NCBI GenBank assembly: GCA_033002965.1
Contig: JAURVB010002478.1
Span: forward strand, 62,001 to 126,000
Length of the DNA: 64,000 nucleotides
Direction: 5' to 3'
DNA from: Piper betle
Lineage: Eukaryota; Streptophyta; Magnoliopsida; Piperales; Piperaceae
In this document: in pieces, positions 1 to 12,408 of the stretch
Layout: the number at the start of each line of letters is the position of its first letter
Position numbering within the stretch: position 1 is the stretch's first letter
Program-made: the position numbers and the translations under genes
Notes under the pieces: generated by a model
Seen by the model: only the letters and a program-made list of their open reading frames with translations
Told to the model about the DNA's origin: nothing
Database searches by the model: none

Positions 1-3000
1 TTTCATGAAATAAAATTGACGGATCTGCCCTGGAGGCACTCAGTTCTTAAAATATACCAATAGGGGAAACTGATTGCAAACAGGTAGTGCCAAGTGGGGC
101 CCTTAAATGAAAAGAGGCACACATATACACCCATTGATGTTAAAGAAATTAATGAACAAAGAAGCCAAATGTACCTCAAAATCATCATTAGTATCAAACA
201 TGTCAATGCTTATATTTGCAATGGCGGAAGACAAAGTTTTTCCAAAAAATCTTTGTATTTGAACTTCAATCATATCTGGAGAACAGGGAACAGCAGGAAA
301 ATAAGATTCCATCCTACATTGTATTTTACATGGACATAAAATTTAGAAGTTAAATAATCAGCGCACATAAAGCTTAAACTTAATTAAAATGGAATATATG
401 TAAAAGCATATCATTCCAAGTACAAAAGAAACACCATCACTTAAACGTCTTCTCATAAAACCTTTTTTCTAAATAGGTGATAAACACAATACAAAAAAGG
501 AATTATGATTTAAAAGAGTTGCTTTAGAAATAAGACAAACAACTGTGGGAAGGTACACATTATCACCACATGAATAAAATATTTGAAACACAGCATAAGA
601 AGACGGCTCACATAGCCAAGGAAATTAAATAGGTAGACTGGAGCAAATGCAATTAACTTCGAAGGCGCACACATCATCCAATGTAGCTGGTTCATTACCT
701 ACCATGCTAAAATATAAGTGCAGAACAAAAAACCTACGCATCTTCAGGTTCTTCTAAGTTTAACATTTATTCAAGCAAGTTGGGGAACACAAGTCGATCA
801 ACTATGCCTCAAGAATATGTAATGATCAAGTTCTGCTAATCTCAAGCACCTGTTACCATGTCAACTACTTGAAGGAATGACTCCAGTTCCTTTATTCAAA
901 TGCTTGTGATTCTACTAAATAATGATGTTATGATACATCCAATCCCCCATTAGGTCTAGCAGAAGTAAAGAAGTAGTGCACTACTAACCTGCATCAAATA
1001 CTGCATCATAATGCCCCCTACTAATCGTTGCCAACATCCGCAAAAAATAGTGATTACAATACGAACCTGGTTGGCCATTTAAAGAACCAAAAAATATAAG
1101 ATCGTTCGCCAAAGAGCATAAATCAGCAATATGTTAAAGTCAAAAAGCTACAACAGAACTCTACACTTTCATTTCATTGAGTTGTTTATATTATAATACC
1201 AGTAGTCCTCACTAACATAGGCAGTGCAACAGAACTGCATAATAGGAATCACCACCCAAATGAGAAACCCAGCAGACCAATTCATTAAAAGAATATCATA
1301 CCCAGAGTAACAGCAGCGAAATTTGAAGTTATTGTAAAGGTACCCATATATTCTTAAGATATCATTTTATTTTTATATTTATATTTTTATTTTTAGCATA
1401 TGCACGACATGGTTGTAACTCTTACAATCAAATATTGATATGATCATATATGTGCAATCATAGACAGCACGAAATTATGTAAGTCTTCAATTTTCTATAA
1501 AGCTATGAAATAAATTTTGCAGATAATGCTATTTAGTATTATCATCTTCACTAAAATCCAATTTAACCACCAATAAATGATACAAACACAAGAACATATT
1601 CCTTTAGGAAGCCTAATATGAGAACAGTTCAAAGGATTACCTATACCAAATGTAGAAATACGAGGTGACAGGGAACTACTTCTTGCAATATGACTTTCCA
1701 AAAGTTGACAAATACTACGCTCATCATCGACAGATCCATCAGTAACCAGAAAGATATAAGGAATGGAGTCTGAGGTATCAGATAGCAATTTCATTGCCTT
1801 CAAAAAACAAAAGATCCCAATTAAGTTTTGTCTTTATAATGATGGGATTATGATGATAAAAATAAGCCAAATGTTCTCTCTTGTCTGTAAAGTCAACAGC
1901 AGACAATGACATAGTTAAGACCAGGACACCAACAATGTTAAGAAAGGTAACATAATAGGCATATAGAGATGGATTTTTCAAGCATGAGCATAAAAATAAA
2001 TCAAGAACAATATCAATGGAAGGAAATACTTGTGTAACAAAAAAATTGTTACCTCCTTCAGGGGATTCAAAAGTTGGTTCCACCACCAGCTACAAATTTT
2101 TCCTCCATCCATTGGATGGCAGTCTCAATACTTTCAGCTGTTGATTCTTTTAAATACGATGAATATGAAAATATTTCTCCGTTGAAAGCAATAATATTAA
2201 ACATATCTTTGGGTGTAAACTTGGCAAGGGCATCTGCAATGGCTTTTTTGGCACAATCAAGAGGGATCCCTCCCATGCTTCCACTTATGTCAACCATAAA
2301 AACCACTTCTTTCCTGAAAGCCTGGTAATAGATGTTGCTTTGGCATTAATAACTATCAACTCGTTTAGAATTTGAATGATGAATGTGTTTCTATGATGGC
2401 CAAATAATAAAAAAAGATAACTAAGATTACTCGCATGTTGAACAAGGTCAATAATAACCTGGTTCAACACTAAAGTAAAGACTAAGGAAGAGCAGTAATT
2501 GTGAAAATATAGGAGCCTGTCTGTTTTGTAGGTGAATGTATAACTCCCGAACCCCTTTAACTACTTCTCACAATGTAGATGTCATAAGATATTCAAGAGA
2601 GATTCACTGAGCAAATATCTGAAAGGTAGTTGTTTGCTCCATTATTAGAAATTTGCAATAGTTTAGAAATATCAGAAAGGCAGTTGTTTGCTCCATGTTG
2701 AGTCATAACTTCCTCGTACATAGTCAAATTAAAGATCATGAAACAAAAGCACATATTACATTACTTCCTAACAAATACTATCCACCAAATAAGTGAAGAA
2801 GAGGTATCTTCGTGTGATCCCAATCCTGAGGGGAAAATGTAATAAGTGATACAGATAAATACCTTACTGCTCTTATCTTTTCCGGGAAATAAATATAGAC
2901 AGAACATCTCTCTCTGATCATGGTCATCAAGAGAAGGAGATTGTAAAAATACACCTCCAAAAACATCACTCGAAGAAACCTGACACCAAATTAAAACCAT

Positions 3001-4640
3001 ATGACATTTCTGAATTTGTATGAGATGTATAAATCATTCATAAAAAATTCACAATTTGCTATCAAATATACCCTGTATATTTGATTAAAACCTAGAAAAG
3101 AAATTAATAACAAAAAAAATAGCCTCCCTAATAGAAACGCTTAATTTTTGATTGGTGATTGGTTAATTGTAAAATTCAAAATTATCTTCTCGAACAAGAG
3201 GCAAAAGGAAGGTAACTTAATGCCCTCCATGTTTCAAATATAAACCTAACATCAAAAGTGTAAAATTTTGCAAATCTCTATGTTTGGTCAAACCTTATTC
3301 CCAAGTACAGTTTCAGCAAATTGAATGAAATTTGTTAGGTATCAACATTATTATCTAAGATATATGTAACGATTCATCAGCACATTTTAAAATATGTAAC
3401 TTATCCAACTCTGGACTTCTCAAAGCACCTTATTGTTAAAGCAGACCAGATTATATGAGTAACTAACGTAATGAACCGTTTCAACCACCAAGAAACAACT
3501 CGATACCTCGAATGAAAAACTGAAATCCGTTTTTGACCATGACGAAACCTGGGCATCATACTGGAAGCCCAACTTCAGATTTTGACGCCTGGTTTCCTGC
3601 GAAAAAGAATGCAATTCATGCAACATTTAGCTGACTGCACATCGCACATCGGGTAAATGGATATACAAACAGAGGGGAAGCAACTACACCTTCATAGGAT
3701 GACTCGTTCCCTTCAATATGACCTCTTTATTAAACCCCGTGTTCAAGCTCAAGCTTATACTTTCAATCAACGCAACCTTCCTACTAAACGGGTTCACAAA
3801 TTCCGGAAACGAAAACGGAACAGCAATGCAGAACTGGCCATGCTCGTACAACAATGGCTGAAACCAACTAACTTTTACCGACAGAATCGACCCCCCATCA
3901 ACCTTTACAGCAAGTTAGCAAGAAAGAATAATCATCAAGTTCACCAAAAGAAACCAAAAAGAAGAACGAACAAACCAACTCCAACTTCTCACCCTTGGAA
4001 CCGTCACCGAGAACACATTGGGCTTCAAAACGCTCCCCTCCTCCAATTTCCCCTCTTTCTCCATATCCTGCGTTTGATCCGCCGGCAAAATCTTAGCGGA
4101 GTACGATTTTCCGGCGACTTCGATCTCGGCACCTAGAATTGAACCCTGTTAGCCAAATCATACTTCGTTGAGGACACCAGAAAAATTGCAAACCACACAC
4201 AAAAAAACCACCCTCAAATCCACAATCAAACACAGCACCTGATCGCCCATGGGGACGACGACGCGGCAATCGCAGCTCCGGCTGGCCATCACGCAGTGCA
4301 CCCGCCACGACCCCCGCACGGAGACGAAGACGCGGTCGAGGTAGCAGTCGAGCTCCATCTTGACGCCGGTCATGTGGAGCGGGATGAGCGCCGGCGGGTC
4401 GCACCGGCCGTGGACGTGCGGCTGGTAGCTGGGGATGTCGGGGTTGTCGACGATGGCGGGGTCGGGGACGACGGCGTACACTGCGGGCGACGACGGCTCG
4501 TATCTCGCCGCCGGCGACTTGTCGAGGATGGCCGGGGAGGGTGGGGAGAGGGCGCTGCCCCGGTCCTTGACGCCGTAGACGCGCTTGGCGAGCTTCAGAC
4601 CCGTCTCCACCGAGCTCCCAAACTCGGCCATGCTAGCCAC
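1..4640 (-). CDS. VIT and von Willebrand factor A domain protein (inter-alpha-trypsin inhibitor heavy chain-like), partial
   Basis: Nine exons can be placed on the minus strand by homology and GT-AG sites: 4640-4239, 4145-3993, 3902-3690, 3596-3507, 2979-2863, 2321-2053, 1797-1641, 1066-989 and 275-175. The gene then leaves the window, so about 527 codons are seen. Exon 1 starts with ATG at 4640 and contains the family start MAEFGSSVETGLKLAKRVYG. Exons 2-4 form the VIT domain, with the recognisable stretch SVKVSWFQPLLYEHGQF. Exons 5-7 begin the VWA domain: KEVVFMVDISGSM carries the DxSxS metal-ion (MIDAS) motif, and FLVTDGSV follows. Plant members are uncharacterised; VWA domains usually bind protein partners through a divalent metal. 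Exon 6 lacks one base near 2069-2072, which creates a TGA, yet the frame is regained from there to the splice donor. The exon after 175 is expected within 1-90, but I could not resolve its frame. Confidence 0.85.
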
Positions 4641-6497
4641 CGGAGCCGGTGGCGTAGTCGGCTGCTACGTTGGCGGCGAAGTCTGCGGCTACGGCGAAGG
4701 AGAGAGAGTGGGAAGAACAGGAATCGGCGTGAAACTCGACGTATCGGATGCTTAATTAAATATGAGTTAATTGATATTAATAATAATATTTACAAAACGC
4801 TAATGATACATGTATAAAACGCATACAATATTTATAAAATATTTATAATCAAACGACTTAAATTATAATTTAGACAAAATTACTTTCCAGGGCTGAGAAA
4901 TATTTTATACCTTTGACTTGGAAATATTATATATATATATATATATATATTAAATTCATGTCAGTCACTTTTTACATAAAAAACTATTTTCTTTATTTTT
5001 ATTATAAAATTTGAACAACTTGTCAAGTTAATACTAATTATTTAAATTAAAAGGTCAACTCTCTTTATAAGAGATATTCAAATAATTTTTCCCTAAAATA
5101 ATGACATTTAAATATTATCTTGGAAATAAAAAATATTTAAATATTTTATAATTAATAAAATTTTTCTCTAATTACAAGTTGTAAGCCTGCAGAGGAATCT
5201 AAACTAAAAAGACTCTCGTCTGCACTAAATGACATGATTTACATGACCTCCTACACTTGTGAGCACTATTAATTACAATTTTAGATTAGTAATTATATTA
5301 TACAAATATAATTTATAATTTTAAGTTATTTTAATTTATTAAGTTGTCAAATATTTTTTCGAGTAAGTTTTCACGTACAGCTTATTTATTGCATATGTTT
5401 CGGAGTTCCATATAGTTGACTTTTCTTGTCCATATGTTAATATAAACTTCGTCTAATTTAAAAAATAATAATAATAAAATTTCTTATATATATATTGGAT
5501 GAATATTGGTAATTTTTATACATTATAAATCTTAAATATTGAAACATCCGGGGTCGCGAAGAAAAGGACTTAGTGGAGATTATTATCAGAGTAATTAATT
5601 AAGCCACTAATTATAGCATCATCGCCGACAAACGACCGACCGCCTTTGGGGGGCCCCGAAAGGGAAGGGATAATGTTGGCGCGCGATATTATCGGGAAAG
5701 ATACGAAAGGGACGTGCAAACAACCCCGGCCAGACGTAGATGAGCTGGACTTAACGGCCCAAGCCGACGGAGGCCTTTGCCGTTTGCGACCGTTAGTTCG
5801 TTGGATCACGGCCGGCGCTCAGAGACTCCACAGTTGGCCAAAATGAGGCTCATGGGTGGGTCTTGTATAGCGCCAATCCCTCTTTTTAACCAGCTGAGAA
5901 AACAAAAAACTTGAATTCTGGATTCTCTTCCTTGTGCATTACTATATTGATCTAATTCCATCGATTTGAAGGTCTAATATTGTTATTGTGTACAGACTTC
6001 CTCAATGCTAGAATTCGTCCTCTAAATGATTCGGGCGATTTTCGGTATTAAGTTATTGATTAATTAAAGGGTATATATAGGCCTAAGTAACTAGTACCCA
6101 TCAAATAAATAAATAAATGACAGCCCAAACTTCACAATTTTCCTGGTGGGCAAATCATGTAAGTGGAGAAATAAATTTTTACCTCTATGTAGCAAGTAAT
6201 GTTTCGTGTAAGTAAGCATTGGAATACTACCGTTTATCTTCAAAATGATACCTTCCACCAAACACTATCACTTTATTGTATCATGAATCAGGACATAGAA
6301 AAACCCGAGTACACAGCTCAAGACCCTTTGTTTTTATTACTAAGCAACTGTTTCTCCCTCCTATCCAAGACGCCCATCATTGAGAAGGGATCATTTCTTA
6401 CCTTAACTTCGGGAATATTACTTAATAGAATGATAAAAACACTTGATTTGTATAAAAGCAAAGTTCTTCTGGAACTCAGGGAAGGCAAAGGAAGCGA
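4641..6497. other. AT-rich intergenic DNA with a GC-rich island
   Basis: Mostly AT-rich sequence upstream of the VIT/VWA gene, including an AT dinucleotide run at 4928-4950. A GC-richer island at about 5560-5870 contains a GGGGGGCCCC palindrome-like stretch near 5647. It could be a promoter or the 5' part of an unidentified transcript. I see no supported coding exon here. Confidence 0.5.
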
Positions 6498-6749
6498 TCA
6501 ACGGTAAAGACGAAAGATCGGAGTTTCCTCCAAAGAAAATGAGCATTTGTGAAAGAACATTGCCAAATGGGAAAGAAAACTTACCCGTGCCATTGTGGCA
6601 GAATAGCTTTCCTTGTAATCATAATAGGGCATGATATGTCCCGAACCTGGCAGAAAGTACTGCGCAGAGACCACTGGCAATAAGCTGACAAACAATGCAA
6701 CCTTTGTTAGGAAAATGGCACACCTAATTATGCAAACGGATTCGAACAT
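6498..6749 (-). CDS. Possible small secreted protein or first coding exon
   Basis: An ATG at 6749 opens an 83-codon frame whose first 30 residues look like a signal peptide: hydrophobic core AIFLTKVALFVSLLPVVSA, then QYF. A strong donor (CGG then GTAAGTTTTC) lies about 57 codons in, near 6586, so the real product may be spliced rather than 83 aa long. The mature part contains the tyrosine-rich stretch MPYYDYKESY. I do not recognise the family and could not identify a convincing second exon. It lies about 300 bp downstream of the CID7-like gene on the same strand, so it could also be an alternative 3' exon or 3' UTR of that gene. Confidence 0.25.
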   Translation of the reverse strand: MFESVCIIRCAIFLTKVALFVSLLPVVSAQYFLPGSGHIMPYYDYKESYSATMARVSFLSHLAMFFHKCSFSLEETPIFRLYR

Positions 6750-7057
6750 CAGACCCTCCTATGACAATCTCAAATTGAGTCAAAACATGAAAGGAATGCA
6801 GAAAGAATGATTCATCAGAAACTAAGAATATGGGAACAAGCACAGCCGGCCAGAAACAACCAAAATCTGACCCGACTGACACTCACCTTCTTGTCAAATT
6901 TTCTACTGATACAGAGCTTTTCTACCCTTTTCCCCTTCATTTTTTATCCTCTTTGTAGGATTTTCTGTTCTCCTATTCTTTCTCCTTCCATATACACATT
7001 GCATGAATGACCAAAAACATGGAGATTTTGTTTTGCTTAATTCTTACAACAAAAGTG

Positions 7058-9967
7058 TCAATATATCACAACCCGGAGCAGTCCTGGCTGGGGTTCAGTG
7101 AAATCTAGTCTTTCTTCCTCCAAGAGGTACCTTTCAACCGCAATTGGCAGACGAACCGTAGTTCGGGGTCCTTTGGTGTGGTGTCCTGTGCCTACACAAA
7201 TCAAAACTTGAAGACGCCTGCCTGCCGATCTGGCCGTACTCCTCAGCACGCTCAACTCTTGCTTTAAGATGTCAATAGCTTCGTTGACATGAAGTCCATG
7301 AAGATCAATTATAGGATCTTGTCCCCTACTGTAGCTTTGTAGTTGAGCTGGCACCGGATTCCTACAAAATAGAAGTAAAGCACGGATCATGCACCATTAT
7401 CTCATTCTATAGGGTGGAAAAATAGCAAGATGTAAAGTAAAGGATGAATAACCTCTGTTGATAGATTGAATCTCTGGTCCTTCCATAAGCAGCCTTCATT
7501 TGCATGTTTTGTAATTGGCTTTTGGCACTCAAATCTTTTGCAAGAGCTTTATTTCCAATTAGATATGCTTGGCTCGCCTATTTGAGTGATAAATTTCAGG
7601 CTATACTTCAAGAAATAACAGGAAAACATAACAGATATTCTCGTCAATTCCTCACACAATGTGCCAATCAAGGCCAATCAAATTATGAGGAAACTGTTTC
7701 GTCCAAATGTAACAATACCTGGTTACAGTAACCAGTCTAAAATTTTCAGGCTTAGACTAGGTTATTAAAAGAGAAACGACTCTATAATTCCAGCAGCTTG
7801 TTAAAGCATTGTATCTGTATACAAGCTGAATAAAGTTTTTTGTCTAATGAAGATACAAGCTAAATAAAGTTTCCAAACCACTATACATAATCTCTCATCT
7901 ATATTCTTTGAAAAAGAAAAACAGGCATTTTTGCCTTGAAAAAGTTATTAACAAATACAATTAACAAAAAACCTGTTCAAAAAATGCATTTCGAAGCCTT
8001 GCATTATCATGTGCCTCCTCTTTAAGCTCCGAAGACAAATCTGCCGCCCTCTCAAAACCATTGAAGCTAAGATAAATACACAATGACAATATAACCAATT
8101 AAAAAGGTATATAACTATGCTTCTTAAAAAATTACCCCCTGCTTCTCCAGTCTCAAACCAAACTGGAGTAGCCCGAGATCCACCATAGGTTTGCGTGCTA
8201 TTTCCATTAGAAGATCTTCCATAAGGACTGGCCAAAAGATGGGACTGCCTATTTGTGTCAGTGCTGGGATCAAAAGAACCTTTTCTCTCCAACTTCCATT
8301 GACCAGAATCCTGAGGCGAAAGTTTTACAGCTGAAGTAAAATCTGTGGCCTTGAAAGTTGCACCACTCATACTTGAGGGCTTGAATAAGAGAAAATTTTC
8401 TTTCTCGCTTGATTGATAGGAATTGTTTGATGTATGTTGCAGCTGTCCTCCAGCATACTTAGCCAGTCCATTCTCTCTATCTGCAATAGGGAATGCGGAG
8501 AAGCCCAGGGTAGTAAGATTTGGAGCAGAAAGGGCCTTAGAGCTAAGGTTCTGGTTAAACCCACTGTCGCCTTGCAGCTGCATTTCAAAAGTACAAATAC
8601 AAAAGAAAAATTGAGACCAGAGGATCTTCGCATTACATTCACTGTGTGCTTAAGACAAGTATCAGGTAAAGATTTCAAGACAATAATCAACAAAAACAGC
8701 ATGAATACAAGCTTTTAACCACCATTAACCAAATACTGGGAAAAAGAAAGAGTCTAGTGTCAATAAAACTGCACAAGATTCTGAGATCAAATACAACCAG
8801 AGCCCAGTTGGTGGATCAGATTTGGATAGTCCAGCCAATTTTTTCTGTTGAACCATATAGTCCTGCTATATTTCATAGTCTCTCAAATGTTTCCAAAGCC
8901 CTCACAATCAGATGATCAACACAAAACCAGTAAAAGGATCAATGCTTTTTCTCCTAAAGAGGATTTAAAGAGATGTTATATAATTTTATGTAAAAACACT
9001 GTCTCTGTATTCAATGAACCAGCCAGGTATGAGAGTTGGAAAACAAAATACATTACAAAACGAGTAGAAATGCACTGCATATACAAAGTTCTTAATGCTC
9101 TTTACGGGAAATGAATGCTAAAATCCTAATATTATTTCTCCAAACATCAATCAGTACGAACACTTTACAAAATAAAACAAATACCTCAAGTTGGGTGAGC
9201 ATTTTAATGGACAAGTTCAAATCACATCCATTAGCATGGTAAACCTCTGCAAGGCTTTCGGCATCAAATCCTGGGAATTGGGACGCCAAAAATTCCATAG
9301 CAATCATTTCATTGTTCTCAGGCACGACACTTCTAAATACAGAATCATTTGGAAAGTATGCACTAGAGCCGTCACTGTAAAACTGCCCCTTGCCACTTCC
9401 TTTGGTAATATTTTGGCCATCATTGACAAACTGCTTTCCCCATGGACTTGATGCCAAATTCCTGGAAGATGCGATTGGCGAGCTTTCAGTAGACTTGGGA
9501 CCCGCATATCTTATCATTTCACCCAAGCTCACTCCATCAACTCCATGCAAAGACATGCCCTGATGCTTGTTTGGGCGTGCACTCTCACCTAGGTATTCAG
9601 AAATTAGTGAATTATCAGCAGCTTCCCGAATGGATAAACCAGCCAGCGAGATATTACTAGCTCTAAGTGATTCTTCCCCACCCATAAACTTGAAGTCAGG
9701 AGTGATATCATCAGGAAGCTTGCGGCGCCAGTATTGGTGTGCCTCGTCATCGGAGCTGTTCGAAATAGAAGACTCTGATCGATCTAGCTTTGCTTTTCCA
9801 GCCACTCCAGAACAGTCCCTCCAAGTTGAAGTTGTGGTGGAGGAAGGGGATCTAAGTGAAAAAGGGACAAACTCGGCCGCATTGGGATTCAACTTAGTGG
9901 CCTTACTTTGACTGTTCAATTTTGAGTCCAAGTTGTTGAATGATGAAGCATTAACAGACAAGTCCAT
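7058..9967 (-). CDS. Polyadenylate-binding protein-interacting protein 7-like (CID7-like; PAM2, CUE, DUF1771, Smr)
   Basis: Five coding exons: 9967-9185, 8577-8136, 8066-7973, 7577-7453 and 7361-7058. Residues 25-38 (KLNPNAAEFVPFSL) are a PAM2 motif, which binds the MLLE domain of poly(A)-binding protein. Residues of about 219-261 form a CUE-like ubiquitin-binding segment (MAMEFLASQFPGF). Exons 3-4 encode the DUF1771 helical region (NARLRNAFFEQ, then ASQAYLIGNKALAKDL). The last exon is the Smr domain, with IIDLHGLHVNEA and the catalytic-type GTGHHTKG motif of Smr nucleases. The role is probably cytoplasmic mRNA handling with PABP. The order matches Arabidopsis CID5-7. The exon 2 to exon 3 junction is one base out of frame: the donor after the G5 run at 8135-8139 leaves phase 1 where phase 2 is needed. 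One extra G would give exactly 582 aa. Confidence 0.9.
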
Positions 9968-10940
9968 CCTTCTTGACAGTATAATTTAAATGGCAGAATC
10001 CACATGCAAACAAACCTAGTCCTCAATTACATAGACAAACAAAACAAGAGAACGAAACGAGGCCTTCACCACAACTACCCCAACCCTGCAAAGCACGACA
10101 CAATACATCATATTATTATTGCTGGAACTATGAGCACACGATCTATAAATCAAACACATTTCTCCAAATAATATGCCTATAAATCATCAACCAAAAAGAG
10201 AGCAATTCACATGTTTACAACAGAGTAAACATTTCCAAACCGGTGATGCTACCCGGAGACAAAAGAATCAATTTTTACAAAAACCAAAACTACCGCAACA
10301 AACAATTCGGCAGTGAAACGTTGCAATTTTTCAACGAATAGTTTTTTTTTTATGAAGGGAACACTCCCTCTCCCTCATTGAAGAGCGGCAAAAAAGCTGA
10401 AGTTCACCGCAATTGAGTCCTTCACAACAGTTCGACACAGAGGAGCATCAAATCACAACTTTCCACAATTCAAACCCGGAAACGCTCCAGATCTCCATCT
10501 ACACATCACAACCTAGCTCAAACTCCATTCACAAAAAAACCCGCCAATCCCAACTCAGGCAACCACGAACCCCCCCTCTCTCCCCCCCCCCCCCCAAAAA
10601 AAAAAACTCATCCCCGCCGCAGATCTCAGAAAAACCGGCGCATGCCCCGCAGATTCACCAAAATCCCCCACCTTTCCGGAGCTCGATGCGGCGCCAGACC
10701 GGCGAACACCGATCCATCGAAACAACGAAGGAGACGAATCGGCAGAGAAAACAGACCGGGCGCTTCCTCCTCCGGCGGCCTCCGACCACTTTCCGTCGAC
10801 GGCGGCGGCAGCGAAGGGGTAGAGGAAGCCCCTTTAGAAGGCGGCGGCTACGACGACGACCACACAAACAAAGTGGTGGTGGCCAAGCCCACCTCTTCTT
10901 CGCCACTCGATTCTACTGCTACTCTTTTTCTCTCTCTCTA
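9968..10940 (-). other. 5' leader and leader intron of the CID7-like gene
   Basis: The CID7-like start codon is preceded by a good acceptor (CTGTCAAG then AAGG), so a 5' UTR intron is likely. The leader exon is probably the GC-rich block at about 10640-10930. Read on the minus strand this block starts near CT/GA-rich sequence typical of plant leaders and contains an upstream ATG frame of 83 codons (10906-10655) that is probably not a real protein. A C14-A11 double homopolymer lies at 10582-10606. Confidence 0.5.
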
Positions 10941-10985
10941 GGCATCCACCCTCTCTCTCTAGATTACCTGTTCATTATTAATTAA

Positions 10986-12408
10986 TCCCTTTTCATTGTG
11001 GTTAGTGCTCCATAACCCTGGTTAATTAGGCGATAATCCGAATTAAAGACTGCGTCAAATGATTATCTTTAATTATTATTTGCCTACTACAAGATTCTAT
11101 AGCTACTGACCATAACTAAAAATCTTTAAATTCTAGAGATAACTCTTATCGACATTATTTTTTTAAAAAACTGCTTAATTAAATTGATTCGATCACTAAA
11201 AAAGTATAAATATTTATCAGTAATTTTCATCTTCGGTATAAAGATCTAACTGCTATAATCGTTGACAAAAATAATATTCGTCTATAATCAAATATACGAA
11301 TATTATCATAGATATATGCTTGAAACTCTAAAAAAGGAACATAAAATAAGTAAAAAAATGAGCACTTGGGTTTATTTTTTAAGAAAGTATTTTTTAATAA
11401 TAAATGGGAGGAATCATCTTTGACATTAAATGACTCTTTAATTCTAAAAACTTATTTACATAAATATTAAATTTAAAATTATAATACATAAAAATTATAA
11501 CTACATAAAAAATTACAGACGAGTGGTTCTAAAAAAAATATCTCGTGAAAATATAATATTGTAAAAAGTAATACTTAGAGTTGATTACCTGTAGGGTACA
11601 ACAAATAGTGAATTGTAATGTTGAAACACGCACACGGCTTTAAGAGCGCGCACGCGCGCGCATATATATATATATATAATATTTAATTAAAGAACATTAA
11701 CCATTATTTTATATCTAGCTTTTTTATTAATTTGTATTTGCCAAAAGATTAAGATTAAATTTATTAAATATATTTGTCTGATGCGATTTTTGAAAAAGAA
11801 TTATATTTAAAATATAATATCTAATCCACTTTAAATTTTTATTTAATTATTTATAATTTATTATTAATCTTAGAACACCTCTTTTACTTTTAATTGTTTT
11901 ATATAATTCTTAACATGCCTACTGTGACTTATTAAGCCTAATTATATATAATGCACGCTTTTCTATGGAGTAGAAAAGTGGGAACCACCAAACCTAAATG
12001 TGTGTCGTGCCGTGCGCAGCGAGACAACGGAGTGGAACGAATCCCAAAGAGATCCATTGGCACTGACAACTGATAATCCCCGACTCTTCACATGGTGGCG
12101 CCACGTGCAATCTTTTCACAAAAATTGCTCGGTCCATTACATAAGCCCATTATCAATTCATGAGCTTGGCCCATTCTCTAAAAAATATGTTTTGTTGATA
12201 ATTGATTGAGTCGAGTTTTGTTTGATTTAAATTTGATTGATTTATTTATTTTATATGTAATGGCATTTTTGTTCTCGTTATAATAGCTCAATTTGTTTAA
12301 CGCCAAAGGCCTGTTTATACAGATGTAATTAAATGAGTGAGTTTACTCGAGTTGAGTTTAGCTTTGTTCAAATTTAATTTATTTTTTTGAAATTGAGTCG
12401 AGTGTATT
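10986..12408. other. AT-rich intergenic DNA
   Basis: No supported gene. It contains a GC/CA and TA alternating tract at about 11647-11678. A short frame at 12000-12209 has no recognisable features. Confidence 0.5.

Noticed and set aside
6199..6507. 102-codon plus-strand frame beginning MFRVSKHWN
   Set aside because: No family features. It sits in AT-rich DNA and its downstream end overlaps the start of a minus-strand candidate.
6725..6760. GTTCGAATCC on the minus strand resembling a tRNA T-arm
   Set aside because: No D-arm consensus or acceptor-stem pairing at the right distance.
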